Source: Lumbricus terrestris (taxonomy: Eukaryota; Annelida; Clitellata; Crassiclitellata; Lumbricidae). From it: 64,000 nt of DNA. The stretch covers positions 38,450,195 to 38,514,194 of the forward strand of contig OX457042.1 in the NCBI GenBank assembly GCA_949752735.1, in the 5' to 3' direction. Below are positions 1 to 11,109 of the stretch, in pieces (position 1 is the first letter of the stretch; every line of letters begins with the position of its first letter). Position numbers and translations under genes: made by a program. The notes under the pieces are model-generated. The model was given only the letters and a program-made list of their open reading frames with translations, had not been told where the DNA came from and made no database searches.

Positions 1-149
1 TAGAGGTGGCAGAATAGCTGCTAAGGTGGGTGCGATTTAGGTCGAGAATTAGAAGTTGGAAGATCAGGTGATCAGGGTAAGAATCCCTAAAGAGGCAAGA
101 CTTTAGTTTCGAATGGAAAGCCCAAGGAGAGGTGGATATAGAAGCCTGA

Positions 150-1868
150 CCAACAAAGATTCCAGCGGACGATCTCATTTCAGCCGATGAATTCCACCAG
201 TTCTTCGACAAGAAAGTGGCTGACGTGAGAGAGTCCACTGCTGATGCTGCTGACCCAACCTACATACCTACCTCTCACTGTCTACCATCATTCTCGTCAG
301 TTACAGTTGATGACATTCTGGGGCTCATCCAGTGCACTCCAAACAAGCAGTCAACGGCCGATCCACTGCCCACGTGGCTGCTGAAGGAATGCGCTGGAAC
401 GATCGCCCCATTTATTACTCAACTGGTGAACTACTCTATGGCAACTGGCAAAGTTCCAACGGCCTTCAAAGTAGCAACCATCACTCCGCTACCAAAGAAA
501 CCTAGCTTAGATACTGCGGACGTCAAAAACTATCGGCCAATCTCCAACTTGTCCGTTATGTCAAAAATTCTGGAAAGGGTCGTATCCAGGCAACTTGTTC
601 ACTATCTCAACATCAACCAGTTATTCCCAGACAGGCAGTCGGCCTACCGTGCTTTCCACTCCACCGAGACGGCTCTCGCAGATATTCTGTCTGACATTCT
701 TCTTGCGATTGACTCTGGCAACTTCTCTCTTCTTTCACTCCTGGATCTGTCTGCCGCATTCGACACTGTCGATCACACTATCCTGCTCCAGCGACTGCAT
801 CTTTCTTTTGGTTTGTCTTCCACTGCTTTACAGTGGATGACCTCCTACCTCACTGACAGACAGCAATGTGTCCGCCATGCCGGCTCCTCTTCAAAATCCA
901 CCTTCATTACCTGTGGCGTTCCTCAAGGCTCAGTCCTGGGACCCATTCTCTTCCTCCTCTATACCGCCGATATCTTAACTCTAATATCCAACCATGGTCT
1001 GCAGGGTCATCTCTACGCTGATGACTCGCAGATCTATGGCTTCTGTCGTCCTTGTCCAACTGAAGTCCAGAATCTGCGATCCATCTCAACGAGCTGCATC
1101 AGTGACATCGCTGACTGGATGAAATGCAACCGACTGCAACTTAATTCATCCAAGTCGGAATTTCTCTGGTGCTCGTCTACGCGCAGAGTGGGAAAACTAG
1201 ACCGCAGCCCATTCGTCATTGGTGGGGATGCTGTCGTGCCAAAGAGTGAGGTCCGCGATCTCGGTCTTCTACTCGACAGTAACCTGTCAATGACACCACA
1301 TATCACTGCAGTTGTGCGAACCAGCTTCGGAATACTGAGACAGCTGAGATCTGTGTCTCGGTCACTCACACAGGAAGTGACACGCCACCTGATACAAAGT
1401 TTAATTTTGGGCCGAATCGATTACTGCAATGTCGCCTTTGCTGGCTTGCCACAGTGCAGTATCATTCGGCTTCAGGCGGTCATCAATGCTGCTGCTCGTC
1501 TGGTCCTGCGATTGAAAAAATTCGACCACATTTCTAGCGCGATTCGAGACCAGCTTCAGTGGCTTGGCATAGGTGCCCGCATCAATTTCAAACTTTGTAT
1601 CCTAATGTACAAATGCCTCAACAATTGCGCACCAGCCTACCTCGCGGCCAACATCAAACCGCTAGCAGACGATCCAAGGAGGTCCCGGCTGCGATCGTCC
1701 AAGACCGCCGACGTGTTCATTCCTGCGACGAAAACAAAAATGGGCGATCGCGCCTTTCGCGTCGCAGGCCCACGCGCCTGGAACAGTCTTCCATCAACCA
1801 TCCAGGATATCAAAACTGTATCAACTTTTAAAAAACAATTGAAGCTACACTTGCTCTCGAGCTCATGA
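150..1868 (+). CDS. LINE (CR1/L2-like) reverse transcriptase ORF, 5'-truncated
   Basis: This is the reverse transcriptase part of a non-LTR retrotransposon ORF2, which copies element RNA at a nicked target. The frame is open from about 150 to the TGA at 1866-1868. Numbering from the GTG codon at 216, RT motifs are LDLSAAFD (residues 176-183), GVPQGSVLGPILF (234-246) and the catalytic YADD (267-270). The C-terminal end carries the GDRAFRVAGPRAWNSLP block common at the end of CR1/L2/Rex-type ORFs. No apurinic endonuclease domain is visible and an in-frame TGA lies at 147-149, so the copy is 5'-truncated, as most LINE insertions are. The lack of stops over about 570 codons suggests a fairly young insertion. 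The exact clade is uncertain. Confidence 0.9.
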   Translation, partial: PTKIPADDLISADEFHQFFDKKVADVRESTADAADPTYIPTSHCLPSFSSVTVDDILGLIQCTPNKQSTADPLPTWLLKECAGTIAPFITQLVNYSMATGKVPTAFKVATITPLPKKPSLDTADVKNYRPISNLSVMSKILERVVSRQLVHYLNINQLFPDRQSAYRAFHSTETALADILSDILLAIDSGNFSLLSLLDLSAAFDTVDHTILLQRLHLSFGLSSTALQWMTSYLTDRQQCVRHAGSSSKSTFITCGVPQGSVLGPILFLLYTADILTLISNHGLQGHLYADDSQIYGFCRPCPTEVQNLRSISTSCISDIADWMKCNRLQLNSSKSEFLWCSSTRRVGKLDRSPFVIGGDAVVPKSEVRDLGLLLDSNLSMTPHITAVVRTSFGILRQLRSVSRSLTQEVTRHLIQSLILGRIDYCNVAFAGLPQCSIIRLQAVINAAARLVLRLKKFDHISSAIRDQLQWLGIGARINFKLCILMYKCLNNCAPAYLAANIKPLADDPRRSRLRSSKTADVFIPATKTKMGDRAFRVAGPRAWNSLPSTIQDIKTVSTFKKQLKLHLLSSS

Positions 1869-3193
1869 CATTTACTCTGACAGTTGACATTATGCGTGTA
1901 AAGCATCCTAGAAGTAGCTTGCTACTGACGATGCTATACAAATTGTCTGAATTACATGGAGGAGGTACGGAAATAGAGTGCTCAGAAAGAGTTCAATATT
2001 CTTGAAAGACTCAAATCACAAATAATATTCAGATTTTGAGATGCAACACATACCGGAACATTTCATATTTTAGTTTCTGGGAAAGAAATTTACCAGTTTC
2101 TTGAGGTTGGATAATTCATATGGCACAGTATCTATGCCTGTTGAGTTCAAACGCAGCCAACGTAGCCCCACCATATCAGTCACATGGTATGGAAACTTGC
2201 CATCCTAAAAAACATAATGTTCACAAATCTGTAACTCTTGCACTGAAGAATGTTACTGTGATCGTCAACATGCATTTCATATATCACCACAATTTTTTCA
2301 TTTCCAGTTACTTTGAAGTTTTAGTACACTCTTAGCCAATTTTGTAATTTTCAGGCAAGATTTTGGGATATCTGAAAATGAGGAGTGGAATCACTAATGG
2401 GTTGCCATGATCTCAGTTGATTGACATTCAAAATTAAGTTAAAATGACAATAGCATTGGTGAGCAGAAGCGATCTGGAAAGCAATTTTGCTTAAAAGTAT
2501 AATATTCTTGTGGATTTAAAAGATTGTTTGCGCCAGGCCTCTAAAAAGTTAATCCGGCACTGTGTAGATCCTTCTTGACAAGGGTTTCAACTTTCAAGTA
2601 GTTCAGAAGACATACACTGCATACAGTCCATTCTAAAACCACTCAAATTCACTGCTAAAAAATGCTTAACAGGGTCAACCAGAATCTACAAAACACAAAA
2701 ACCCTGAAAATCCAAAAAAGCCTAATTTCCAAAAAACAGTCTGATAGAAAATGGCCGAACTCCAGAAAACTATTAAGAGCTAAAATCAAATACACAACAT
2801 AATAATCCTGATAGTGTTGTTAATAACACAGTTAGGTGTGTTTAAAAATCATCACGTTGTCAGCAAATCAATTTCGGGGATTCAGCTGATATACGACTGG
2901 AGTATTCGGGTTTAAGGGATGCATCTTCTTACAAGGACAGTCTCCACTGAGACAGTACTGTAATCTAAGCTATTCCACAAGTCTTGCACTGAAGACTTTA
3001 TTGATTTTTAAAATGCGTTTCATATTTCATTACAACTTTTCCTTTCCAGTTACTTGGGAGTTTTTGGCACACTTTTGGCCAATCCTGGGATTTATCTGGC
3101 AATATGTTTGGATTTCGGCAAACTTATGGTATCTGGGACCGAATGACGACATAAAACTATTCCTAATCCGGTTAAATTCTAGAATGGCTCGGT
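1869..3193. other. Non-genic stretch with a diverged direct duplication
   Basis: The first 100 bases or so are probably the 3' UTR of the preceding LINE. No gene was recognised beyond it. About 2235-2390 and 2983-3120 are diverged direct copies of each other: both read TTGCACTGAAGA, then an ATGC-TTTCATAT block, then TTTCCAGTTACTT. This implies an old tandem duplication about 750 bp apart. Confidence 0.5.
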
Positions 3194-3837
3194 AGCAAGT
3201 AAACAATATGGTGGTCACAGATCAGCGCAGAATAGAGCGCTGTCACGTGCGGCGATCAATAGCACAATAAATACCCCAATATTTCCGCGAAAGTAAGCAC
3301 ATAAATTTAGCAAGTAAATAATTAAAATGACGGTATTTAAAAATAAGAAAAATAAAAAGTATTTAGAAATGGATGCTGGATACAGGTATTTTTAGACCTG
3401 AAATCGAAGCTGGATTAACGAACATATATGTTGAAATACATGACTTAAAACCATCAATCTAAACATATAACAAAGACCTTATAAGGTCTTTGCATATAAT
3501 TTGTAGCACGTGTTTAATTGCTTTTTATTCCGTTTGTGAAAATTATAAAGCTTTTAACCAATTCCACTTCTATTTTAGGAAAATGATTTTCATCAATCCG
3601 ACTTCTGTTTACCAAGAATTATTTTCTTCAGTCCAACTGTCATTTGACCACAGCTAAAACTGATTATTAAATAAATAAACTAAAAATGTGCTTACTTTCG
3701 CGGAAACTGTTGAAAACATTGCGCTGTTTATCGCCATAGGCTGTTGGAAACATTGCGTTATTTATTGGGCTATTGATCGCCGCACGTCACAGCGCTCTAT
3801 TCTGCGCTGATCTGTGGCCACCATATTGTTTACTTAC
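3194..3837. mobile_element. Foldback (inverted-repeat) element, CTCGGTAG family
   Basis: The arms are about 90-bp inverted repeats. The left arm (3194-3285) contains AAGTAAACAATATGGTGG and GCGCAGAATAGAGCGCTG; the right arm (about 3750-3837) is its near-perfect reverse complement. The interior holds ATTTTCATCAATCC-like words (3590-3640), also found in other elements of this window. No ORF of note is present. The outermost bases seen in the related copy at 28471-29804 are missing here, so no target duplication could be assigned. Confidence 0.8.
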
Positions 3838-4726
3838 TTCCAGGGGATACTTTTCCTTTGGTACGCGTGCAATTGTTTCTAAGGAAAAGTTTCCTACACT
3901 AGTAGGCTAGATATAGGTCTAGAATACGTGATAGAAGGGACGAACAACTAGATTCTTCAATTGTTATTTATATTTATAAGCCCTATGCTTATGTTCCATC
4001 CAGTTGATTTTCTTCATTGTTCCCCACGTCCACATTTCGAAGACCTCCAGTCTTCTTATAATTATATTGCTTGCTCTCATGGTTCATGTCTCAAATCCAA
4101 ACAACACCATGCACTCCATGTCAATGTTTTGTCATCCGTTTATCTGTATTCCTGTTTTCTCTGTTCTTTTCAGTTTATCGTAATTCTTCTATTTAAGTTT
4201 ATAAGTGCGTCTTCCTATTTTCAGGTCTAATAAAATATAGCATCATATTTCTTTCGCAGACTCCAATAATATCTTGGCAAACCGCTCTTTAGAGCGTCAT
4301 GATCTTCTTGCACCAATTATCTAATATCTAGGTCTAGGAATTATCGGAGAAGAGTAGCTTAGGCCTACACAGTAAAAGACATCGAGACAAAGGAAGTGGG
4401 TAGGACACAGGCTGAGGGCAGACTCAATGTGAAGAACGGTCATGAAGGAAAAATGAAGGAAAGCGAACAACATGACAGGTTATAGATAATAGCAAATGGA
4501 TAGGCCTATGGAAAGTTTGAGGAAGAGGCATCGGACATTTCAGTCAGCCTCGGAGGCAGAAAACTAGAGAAGAAGATGATAAGCTATAATAGGCTTAAGA
4601 AATTAAGAGTTATACAATAACATGTCTTCTAACGTTATTTCTCTTATTATTTTAAAGAAGCCAGTCAAAATGATTGACCCGCATGGCCTAATTTAAGATA
4701 GCCCATCACTGTTGATACGTCCCAAA
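3838..4726. other. Non-genic stretch, nothing recognised
   Basis: AT-rich sequence with scattered AGGCCTA words. The open frames are short, lack codon-like character and match no family recognised here. Confidence 0.5.
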
Positions 4727-4936
4727 CAGGGCCGGATTAAGGCATGTTCAACATGTTTGGCCGAACAGGGGCCCCCCACGCTTTAGGGGCCTCACACACA
4801 TGCTGGAAAAAATTTCCCGCTAATTTTGAGATTTTCAGTAAATTTCAACCAAACGACTAAAAAGTCATCAACATTTTTGGCCGAAGATCCGCAGAAATTT
4901 CCGGAACAGGGCCCCACATTTCTTAATCCAGCCCTG
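4727..4936. mobile_element. hAT-like MITE, 210 bp
   Basis: Terminal inverted repeats begin CAGGGCCGGATTAAG on the left and end CTTAATCCAGCCCTG on the right. The flanks are GTCCCAAA and TTCCCAAA, an 8-bp target duplication with one mismatch. CAG-starting termini and 8-bp duplications are hAT hallmarks. There is no coding capacity. Confidence 0.85.
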
Positions 4937-5155
4937 TTCCCAAAGATAAATTTACAATAACAATAAGTTCCAGCGATTTCAACCAATTCATAAGCTGGAG
5001 CTAATAAATCAAATGTGTGGGAGAAATTTGCCAAAATTTCGTCGACGATAACTTCTTATTTGAGATTGTTGCAATACCGATATTCTTGCTAAAAAATTTC
5101 ATCATTTCCGAAAATGCGGGCCCCTAAAACTGCATGTCCGGGTGCTGCAGCGGGG

Positions 5156-5905
5156 AACGGACATTTCCCCCCCTGGACATTTCCCCCCCGAACATTTCCC
5201 CCCTGGACGTTTCCCCCACCCTAGGACATTTCCCCCCCCCCCCGTATGCGGAAACCATTGCTGACAAAGTCTTCAACAATTTAAACCAGAATATTTTCAT
5301 CAATCCAGCTTCCATTTAAGCAAGAATATTTTCATCAATCCAGCTCCAATTTAAGCAAGAATATTTTCATCAATCCAGCTCCAATTTAAACCAGAATATT
5401 TTCATCAATCCAGCTTCCATTTAAGCAAGAATATTTTCATCAATCCACCTCCAATTTAAGTAAGAATATTTTCATCAATCCAGCTCCAATTTAAACCAGA
5501 ATATTTTCATCAATCCAGCTCCAATTTAAACCAGAATATTTTCATCAATCCAGCTTCCATTTAAGCAAGAATATTTCATCAATCCAGCTCCAATTTGAGC
5601 AAGAATATTTTCATCAATCCAGCTTCCATTTTAGTAAACGTTAGCTATTTAAGTGGATTCATTAGCATTTACTTCAAAGGAATCGTTGTAAAAGTTTCAG
5701 AATTAATTATACAGGCCTAGGCGTAGGTCTAGAATTCAGGGTAGGACTTGTATGGTCATTTGAGGTGGTATGCACAGAAGGGGGGGAAATGTCCGGGGGG
5801 GTAAATGTCCTAGTCGAAATCAGGGGGGGGAACGTCCAGGGGGGGAAATGTCCAGGGGGGAATGTCCGGGGGGGAAATGTCCAGGGGGAAATGTCCTACA
5901 CTCCC
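5156..5905. mobile_element. Foldback element with GGACATT-CCCC tandem arms
   Basis: The left arm (5156-5242) is a run of short GGACATTTCCCCC-type repeats. The right arm (about 5780-5905) is the reverse complement, GGGGGAAATGTCC repeated. Between them lie a 35-bp tandem array and single-copy sequence. The right end reads AAATGTCCTACACTCCCC. A second element with the same arm design lies at about 45993-47812. No ORF and no clear target duplication were found. Confidence 0.75.
5279..5630. repeat. 35-bp minisatellite, about 10 copies
   Basis: The unit is approximately AATATTTTCATCAATCCAGC followed by TCCAATTTAAGCAAG, tandemly repeated with a few substitutions (TCC/TTCC, AAGC/AACC). The same unit, more diverged and in either orientation, recurs inside foldback elements near 3590-3640, 28840-29110 and 46080-46250. 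Confidence 0.9.
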
Positions 5906-6892
5906 CTTAGCACCTACCTTAACGCGGGCCTGATCACGACCCCTAAACCTGAACCTAACCGACACGTCGGTCCCGGATACTATAATTATGCCCGCGGTGC
6001 TTAAATCGAGTTTGTCTCTGCTTCGCCAGGTTCTCATACTGTCATAGTAGATCATCAGTTATTTATATTTGTATACAGGCACCATAGAAGTTATCATTGC
6101 ACAAAGTTATATAGTCCACTACTCCTCTTTCTATCCGGTTCTTAAAGTCTATAGTTATTGTACTGGTTTTTTTTATCCCTTGTTTTGCTGTTAAGCATTT
6201 CAATAAGCGTGTACTACAATATTACAACTTACACTGAAATCATTTCTTGAGAAATCAACACCACGCACAAACGGCAACACCCCAGTGTCCGCCATTTTTT
6301 TCTCCGGCTGAGTCTAAAAATAACACGGAAACTTTAGCAATGTCGATTAGTCGCTCATAATAATAGGCCTAACACATGTTCATACCCCACAGACGCGATT
6401 TTATTTTATCTCGTGCTAACAATATAATATATTATATCCCAAAAACCGTAATTAGTAATAATTTTCGTTTATTGAACAATCCGCAACCGGTTAAAGTGTA
6501 CAGATTAGCCTAATGCGTTATTTTAATGAGGTCTACATAAATCCTAACTATACTAGGCCTATAGCAAAGTTGCCTATAGCCTACTAACAGAACAGACAGC
6601 CCGCATTGGCCTACAAGTTACAACGCAATTTATAGGCCTACAAAAGCCGCCTACTGTAAAAGTAACAGTAGCCTATATTAATTATACTGAGGACTCTGAG
6701 GTAGGCCTACAGCCAAAGATTTGAAAGTGGAAGATTTTAAGATCATTGCATATTATGGTCAGAGGCTTCAATCCCTATAGTATAGCCTACATGGCGGGCG
6801 CAGCTTGCGCCCAGTGAAAAATAGGGGGGAATCAGAAGAGAGCGAAAATTCAAGTCGGTTGGGGGGGAAGGTCGGACATGGGGGCAGCGTTC
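5906..6892. other. Non-genic stretch with CCTAACCGAC-type repeat
   Basis: About 5935-6000 carries CCTGAACCTAACCGACAC followed by a CCCGGATACTATAATTATGC block. The same pair recurs at about 44280-44375, and CCTAACC repeats recur at 46255-46320, so this is a dispersed repeat. The rest is AGGCCTA-rich and non-coding. GTTC at 6889-6892 is the left target duplication of element A. Confidence 0.55.
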
Positions 6893-8339
6893 TGTTACGC
6901 CCGCCCTAACCGCTAGAGGACCGGAAGCGCTTGCAAGGGATGCCCCACTTACTCGCTTACTTTCGCCCCCCTCCCCTAGTGTGGCGGCGTACTGCCGGGG
7001 CGACAGGGAACCACCTACGGGAACCTCAAGTGTGAACGACAGGGAGGAACGTCCAGATTCTCTTCTTTCATGGGTACCAGGGCCTACAGGACATGTCTCC
7101 GCGGCGGTTTGTCGACGCGCGACAGCACCCTCTTTCCGGTGCTCGTCTGAGTTCGTTATCCCCACGGCAGCTTTGGGCGAGAGGGACTCGAACTCCTGAA
7201 GAGGTGGCGGAGAGTATTTGGCTGGATATATCTGGCGCTCTATCAATCTCTCATCACTACTGACTGACCCCCCTCCCTCCGAATCATCCGATTCCTCTGG
7301 GGCGTCCCCCCTCAAAGAGCTGACCCGAGACATGGGATTATTCTGTTTTACAACTAATTGCAAGTCAGTCAGTGAATCACCTTCAATTCTAGTTCAATAT
7401 GCAACACTTTATTTATTCTTGCACTACTACTTAATTAATATACAATTGGCAGCAACCTGTGTAACTACAATTCTGTCTATAATACTTATCAGTTCAACAC
7501 AAAGTATTCCTAACACTACACAGCATTTATGGCTAGTTATTACGCACTCTGCATTACTTGATATCTATCCTTTATGCTCCTGCATGTAACTAGACTATCA
7601 GTTCAGTTCCTATTTCCTTAACTACTGCAGAAGGTCAAATCACGCTATTAATCAGTTACACCGCAAGCAACGAATTAACATCAACACTTTGCACTAATTT
7701 ACCACGACCACAGCAACAGTTATATTGCAAGGCTACTTCTAGCAACTCTTTCAATATATTCACGCTTCTTAATACAAGCGCTAATTTATCCTTCGTTCTA
7801 CCTGTAATGCGCTATATAATCTATATCAACGCGTTCCGGCCATTTTAAACATTCATTCATTTACAGATTCAGCACGCTACACTTTAATTTATTTCTACTT
7901 CCCTGATTCCTAAGCGGTTTTGCTTATTTCGACGTTCTCCTTCCACCGGAGGCGACCAGCGGTCGTTTACTTTATTATCGATTAATTTAGTTAACTTTCT
8001 TATTAATTTAGATGCCCGAAAACTTAGTTTTAAACGAATTTCTATTCAAAAAGATGGCCTAGTCTTTCTCGTCGGTTTCACCTCTTCGCGTCTCTTCGTC
8101 CTACTGACCTAGATTGGACCAGCAGCCAATCGGAAGCGACCTTTTACCGCTGTTTTAGATCACGTGCCGCTCTTGGCCAATCAGCGGCGCCCACACGTTC
8201 GCCACGTCATCTAAAAGGTCACACGTCATGCTGGCGTAATGTCTGCAGCCTCGCTCTGGTGCAGCATAGAGTTAATTAACCGTTATGGCCAACATGGATA
8301 AAAATAAGTATAATCTTGTAGCTTTTCCAAAACGCTACA
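6893..8339 (-). repeat. 3' LTR of element A (1447 bp)
   Basis: Same length and, as far as read by eye, the same sequence as 13534-14980. It carries the first 147 codons of the Gag ORF (ATG at 7333), which here run past the LTR into the flank to a stop near 6743. The poly(A) signal lies upstream of that ATG in element sense, so normal transcripts should end before this ORF copy. Confidence 0.9.
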
Positions 8340-8352
8340 CTCTCCCCTTCTT
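8340..8352 (-). other. Polypurine tract of element A
   Basis: On the minus strand AAGAAGGGGAGAG directly abuts the TGTAGCG start of the 3' LTR. This is the expected place and composition for the primer of plus-strand DNA synthesis. Confidence 0.85.
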
Positions 8353-9520
8353 AACCCGAATTTTCCATATTACTGGAAAATTCAGCAGTGGTCGCGTACT
8401 GAATCCGTTGTACATGAGTTGCTAAGGCAGGGTCATCACTACTATACTAAAAGACATTGCTGCTTAAGAACAGTCTGAACAGTAAGCAGGCAATTCTACA
8501 TCAGCAACTGTATGAAATCTGATCTTAACTCTAAGAACCAACAGGGTTCCTAATTCACAAAAGGAGAAATCAACTAATTAGCCTCATAGCAACGCTTGTT
8601 GTAAAAGTTCAGGCATACAAAGTACGGCATCTTAGCACGGCTTTACTCATAACAACTTAACCCTAACAACACAGCCGCTTCAATTCTCAAGGTAACTGCA
8701 GGGCAATGTTTACGCTCATGTAACATCCTTACTTTGCAATCTCCCTGAAACCATACGTTCGGAATCACCAGCAAAAAGAGGGGGGGGACGTCTACTTAAA
8801 TTGAAGTTCTCCAACTCACTCTCGCTCCCTACTCCACGCAGACCACAATTCAGCAAAGGCACATAGGTCAGGGTATCAGGCGATTCAGAGAAAGCATACC
8901 ACTAGGCCAGCCTTTACCTCACTAGGGTTACTAACTACGTCCATTGGTTACCCAATCCTCGTCGGAATACAGGCCATTGGTGTTTAATCACCAGTCTCTG
9001 CTTCCACGAACCCCGGGACTACTAACTACCAGACACAAAGTCTCTGAACTAAAGCAGGGTTGGAAATCCCAATAGAAATATTATCCATACTCTTACACAT
9101 TATCAGGTGCTATCGGGTTATCCTCCCACCCAGGTTTCAGGTAATGCACATCAAACAGTTACAGTAAACAATGTACTACAATCCATTCCAGCAACAGCTC
9201 GAAGCCACAAACCAAGAGAATGTCCTCTAACACATACAATCATGCTCCGGCCCCAAATCCTACAGATAATCCTAGCGCAGTTAACATGTTATTAGCTACA
9301 ACATTAACGACAACTTAGACTAACACGAAATATAAGCAATTTGACTTAAAGCAGTTTTCATCCAGAAAGCACTAAACCTAAGATGAATCATTTTTCTGTC
9401 ATTATGTATTCAGCCCAAAGTTAACTCTCAGCAGGCACAAATCATCACATCAGTAGCTGACACATTATTACAGGCACAACACGTTACAACAAGGCTTGAA
9501 CCAGCTGCATAAGGCCTTAC

Positions 9521-9534
9521 CGCTTAGTGAAGCG
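9521..9534 (-). other. Conserved CGCTT-AAGCG hairpin, copy 1 (element A)
   Basis: CGCTTCACTAAGCG in element sense: a perfect 5-bp stem with a 4-nt loop, next to GGTACG. The same site occurs at 10537-10550 with loop CTCT and in element B at 25107-25120 with loop CACT. Confidence 0.6.
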
Positions 9535-9599
9535 TACCTATGCCTACTAGGACGGATTGACTCCATGACCTACGCTGTTACCTCTACGTCACCTTTCCA

Positions 9600-10125
9600 C
9601 ACAGGAAGTTTACACAGGACCAAGTACACACATTTCCACCAACGGAAAGAATATCTCACCATCATTTCCACACAGGAAAAAGTTTACATCCATTTCCACC
9701 AACGGAAAGAGTACATCTCATTCATTCCCACACAGGAAAATTCTCAAGCAACCAATAACGACGATTGGACGGATTACCGCTTATTACATCTCATTCATTT
9801 CCACACAGGAAGAAGTTTACATCCATTTCCACCAACGGAAAGAGTACATCTCATTCATTCCCACACAGGAAATTTCTCAAGCAACCAATAACGACGATTG
9901 GACGGATTACCGCTTATTACATCTCATTCATTTCCACACAGGAAGAAGTTTACATCCATTTCCACCAACGGAAAGAGTACATCTCATTCATTCCCACACA
10001 GGAAATTCGCAAGCAACCAATAACGACGATTGGACGGATTACCGCTTATTACATCTCATTCATTTCCACACAGGAAGATTCTCAAGCAACCAATAACGAC
10101 GATTGGACGGATTACAGCTCATCTA
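9600..10125. repeat. Tandem array, about 132-bp unit (element A)
   Basis: Three to four units, with TTACATCTCATTCATTTCC starting at 9784, 9917 and 10049. Each unit contains ACACAGGAA three times and the CGACGATTGGACGGATTAC block. A shorter diverged copy of the unit ending lies at about 10578-10640, and matching words lie in element B near 24980-25060. Confidence 0.85.
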
Positions 10126-10536
10126 ACTAACAGACCACCAGTCTCCTCTTCTATGTAACCCTTAATGCCTGCAACAATTTCAGTCTACCTACAAGTTTAC
10201 CACCGATCTGTTTACTTAACTTCTTCAGGGCAATACACACCTGAGATTCCTAGTCAATTATTACTACTGTTTCCCAGTTACTGCTTAATCAGGAGCTCAA
10301 TCCTTACAACAACTTTTATATAAGAATTTAGACTATTATTCAACATGACAAATAGCTAAGTATCAACAGCAATCTTTCATATATGCAGTGTTCTTTAAGA
10401 ATTTTATTATCCTATGTCAAACCATTTCCACAGCCGTACTCTCCTAGTAAGATAAAAATCATAGACATTGGCACTAATCATTATTACAGGCAAGACACAT
10501 TACATGAAGGCTGAAGCTACCTACACCAGGCCTTAC

Positions 10537-10550
10537 CGCTTAGAGAAGCG
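10537..10550 (-). other. Conserved CGCTT-AAGCG hairpin, copy 2 (element A)
   Basis: In element sense CGCTTCTCTAAGCG. The loop differs from the copy at 9521-9534 while both stem strands are unchanged. Confidence 0.6.
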
Positions 10551-10985
10551 TACCTATGCACCATGACCTCTACACCTCCATTTCCACACAGGAAAGAGTA
10601 CGCTTGAGCAACCAATAGCGACGATTGGACGGATTACCGCTCTTACCAAATAACAGGTCCTTAGTCTCACCTTCGCATGCAATTCTTAATGCCTGCAACA
10701 ACATCAGTCTGCCTACTAGTCTACAACTTACTCACTTACCGACTACTCAGGCCAATGCATACATCAGGATAATTCACCAAATTCTAGCAGACTGCTTTCC
10801 AATCAATGCACAAATGCAATTTGCTCCTACTCTAGCACATTTTAGATTCAACTTTAATCTGCAATCAAGGTTATGCACATCAAATCTTAAAATAACATGC
10901 AAGCACAACATTTTGCCTTTCTTCTGTGGCAATAAAAGCAACAATGCAATAAAACACAAGTAAACAATTCTAATCTACCCCCAAT

Positions 10986-11000
10986 GATCTAACCTAGATC
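10986..11000 (-). other. GATC palindrome conserved between elements A and B
   Basis: GATCTAGGTTAGATC in element sense, followed by ATTGGGGGTA. It is identical at 24670-24684 in element B, and a diverged copy lies at 25349-25363. It lies about 110 nt downstream of the Gag stop in A and 10 nt downstream of the ORF stop in B. Confidence 0.6.
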
Positions 11001-11109
11001 AAAGTTATAAAATAAACATTTTATTCATCGAAAGGAACTAAAACCTAGGCTTCTCGCCAAAATCTCTACTCGTCGCCATTACGCGACGTTACCATCACCT
11101 TACACTACA

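Larger units (their letters stand above)
8353..11109 (-). other. Non-coding 3' internal region of element A
   Basis: This lies between the Gag stop and the polypurine tract. It has no plausible long ORF. It contains a 132-bp tandem array, two CGCTT-AAGCG hairpins about 1 kb apart and one GATC palindrome. Long stretches are recognisably homologous to 24600-26650 of element B, for example GGCAAAATGTTGTG and GATGTGCATAAC in element sense. Retention between otherwise different elements suggests cis-acting RNA functions. Confidence 0.75.

Noticed and set aside
5279..10125. CRISPR-like arrays from the 35-bp and 132-bp repeats
   Set aside because: There are no unique spacers; units are directly tandem and the genome is eukaryotic.
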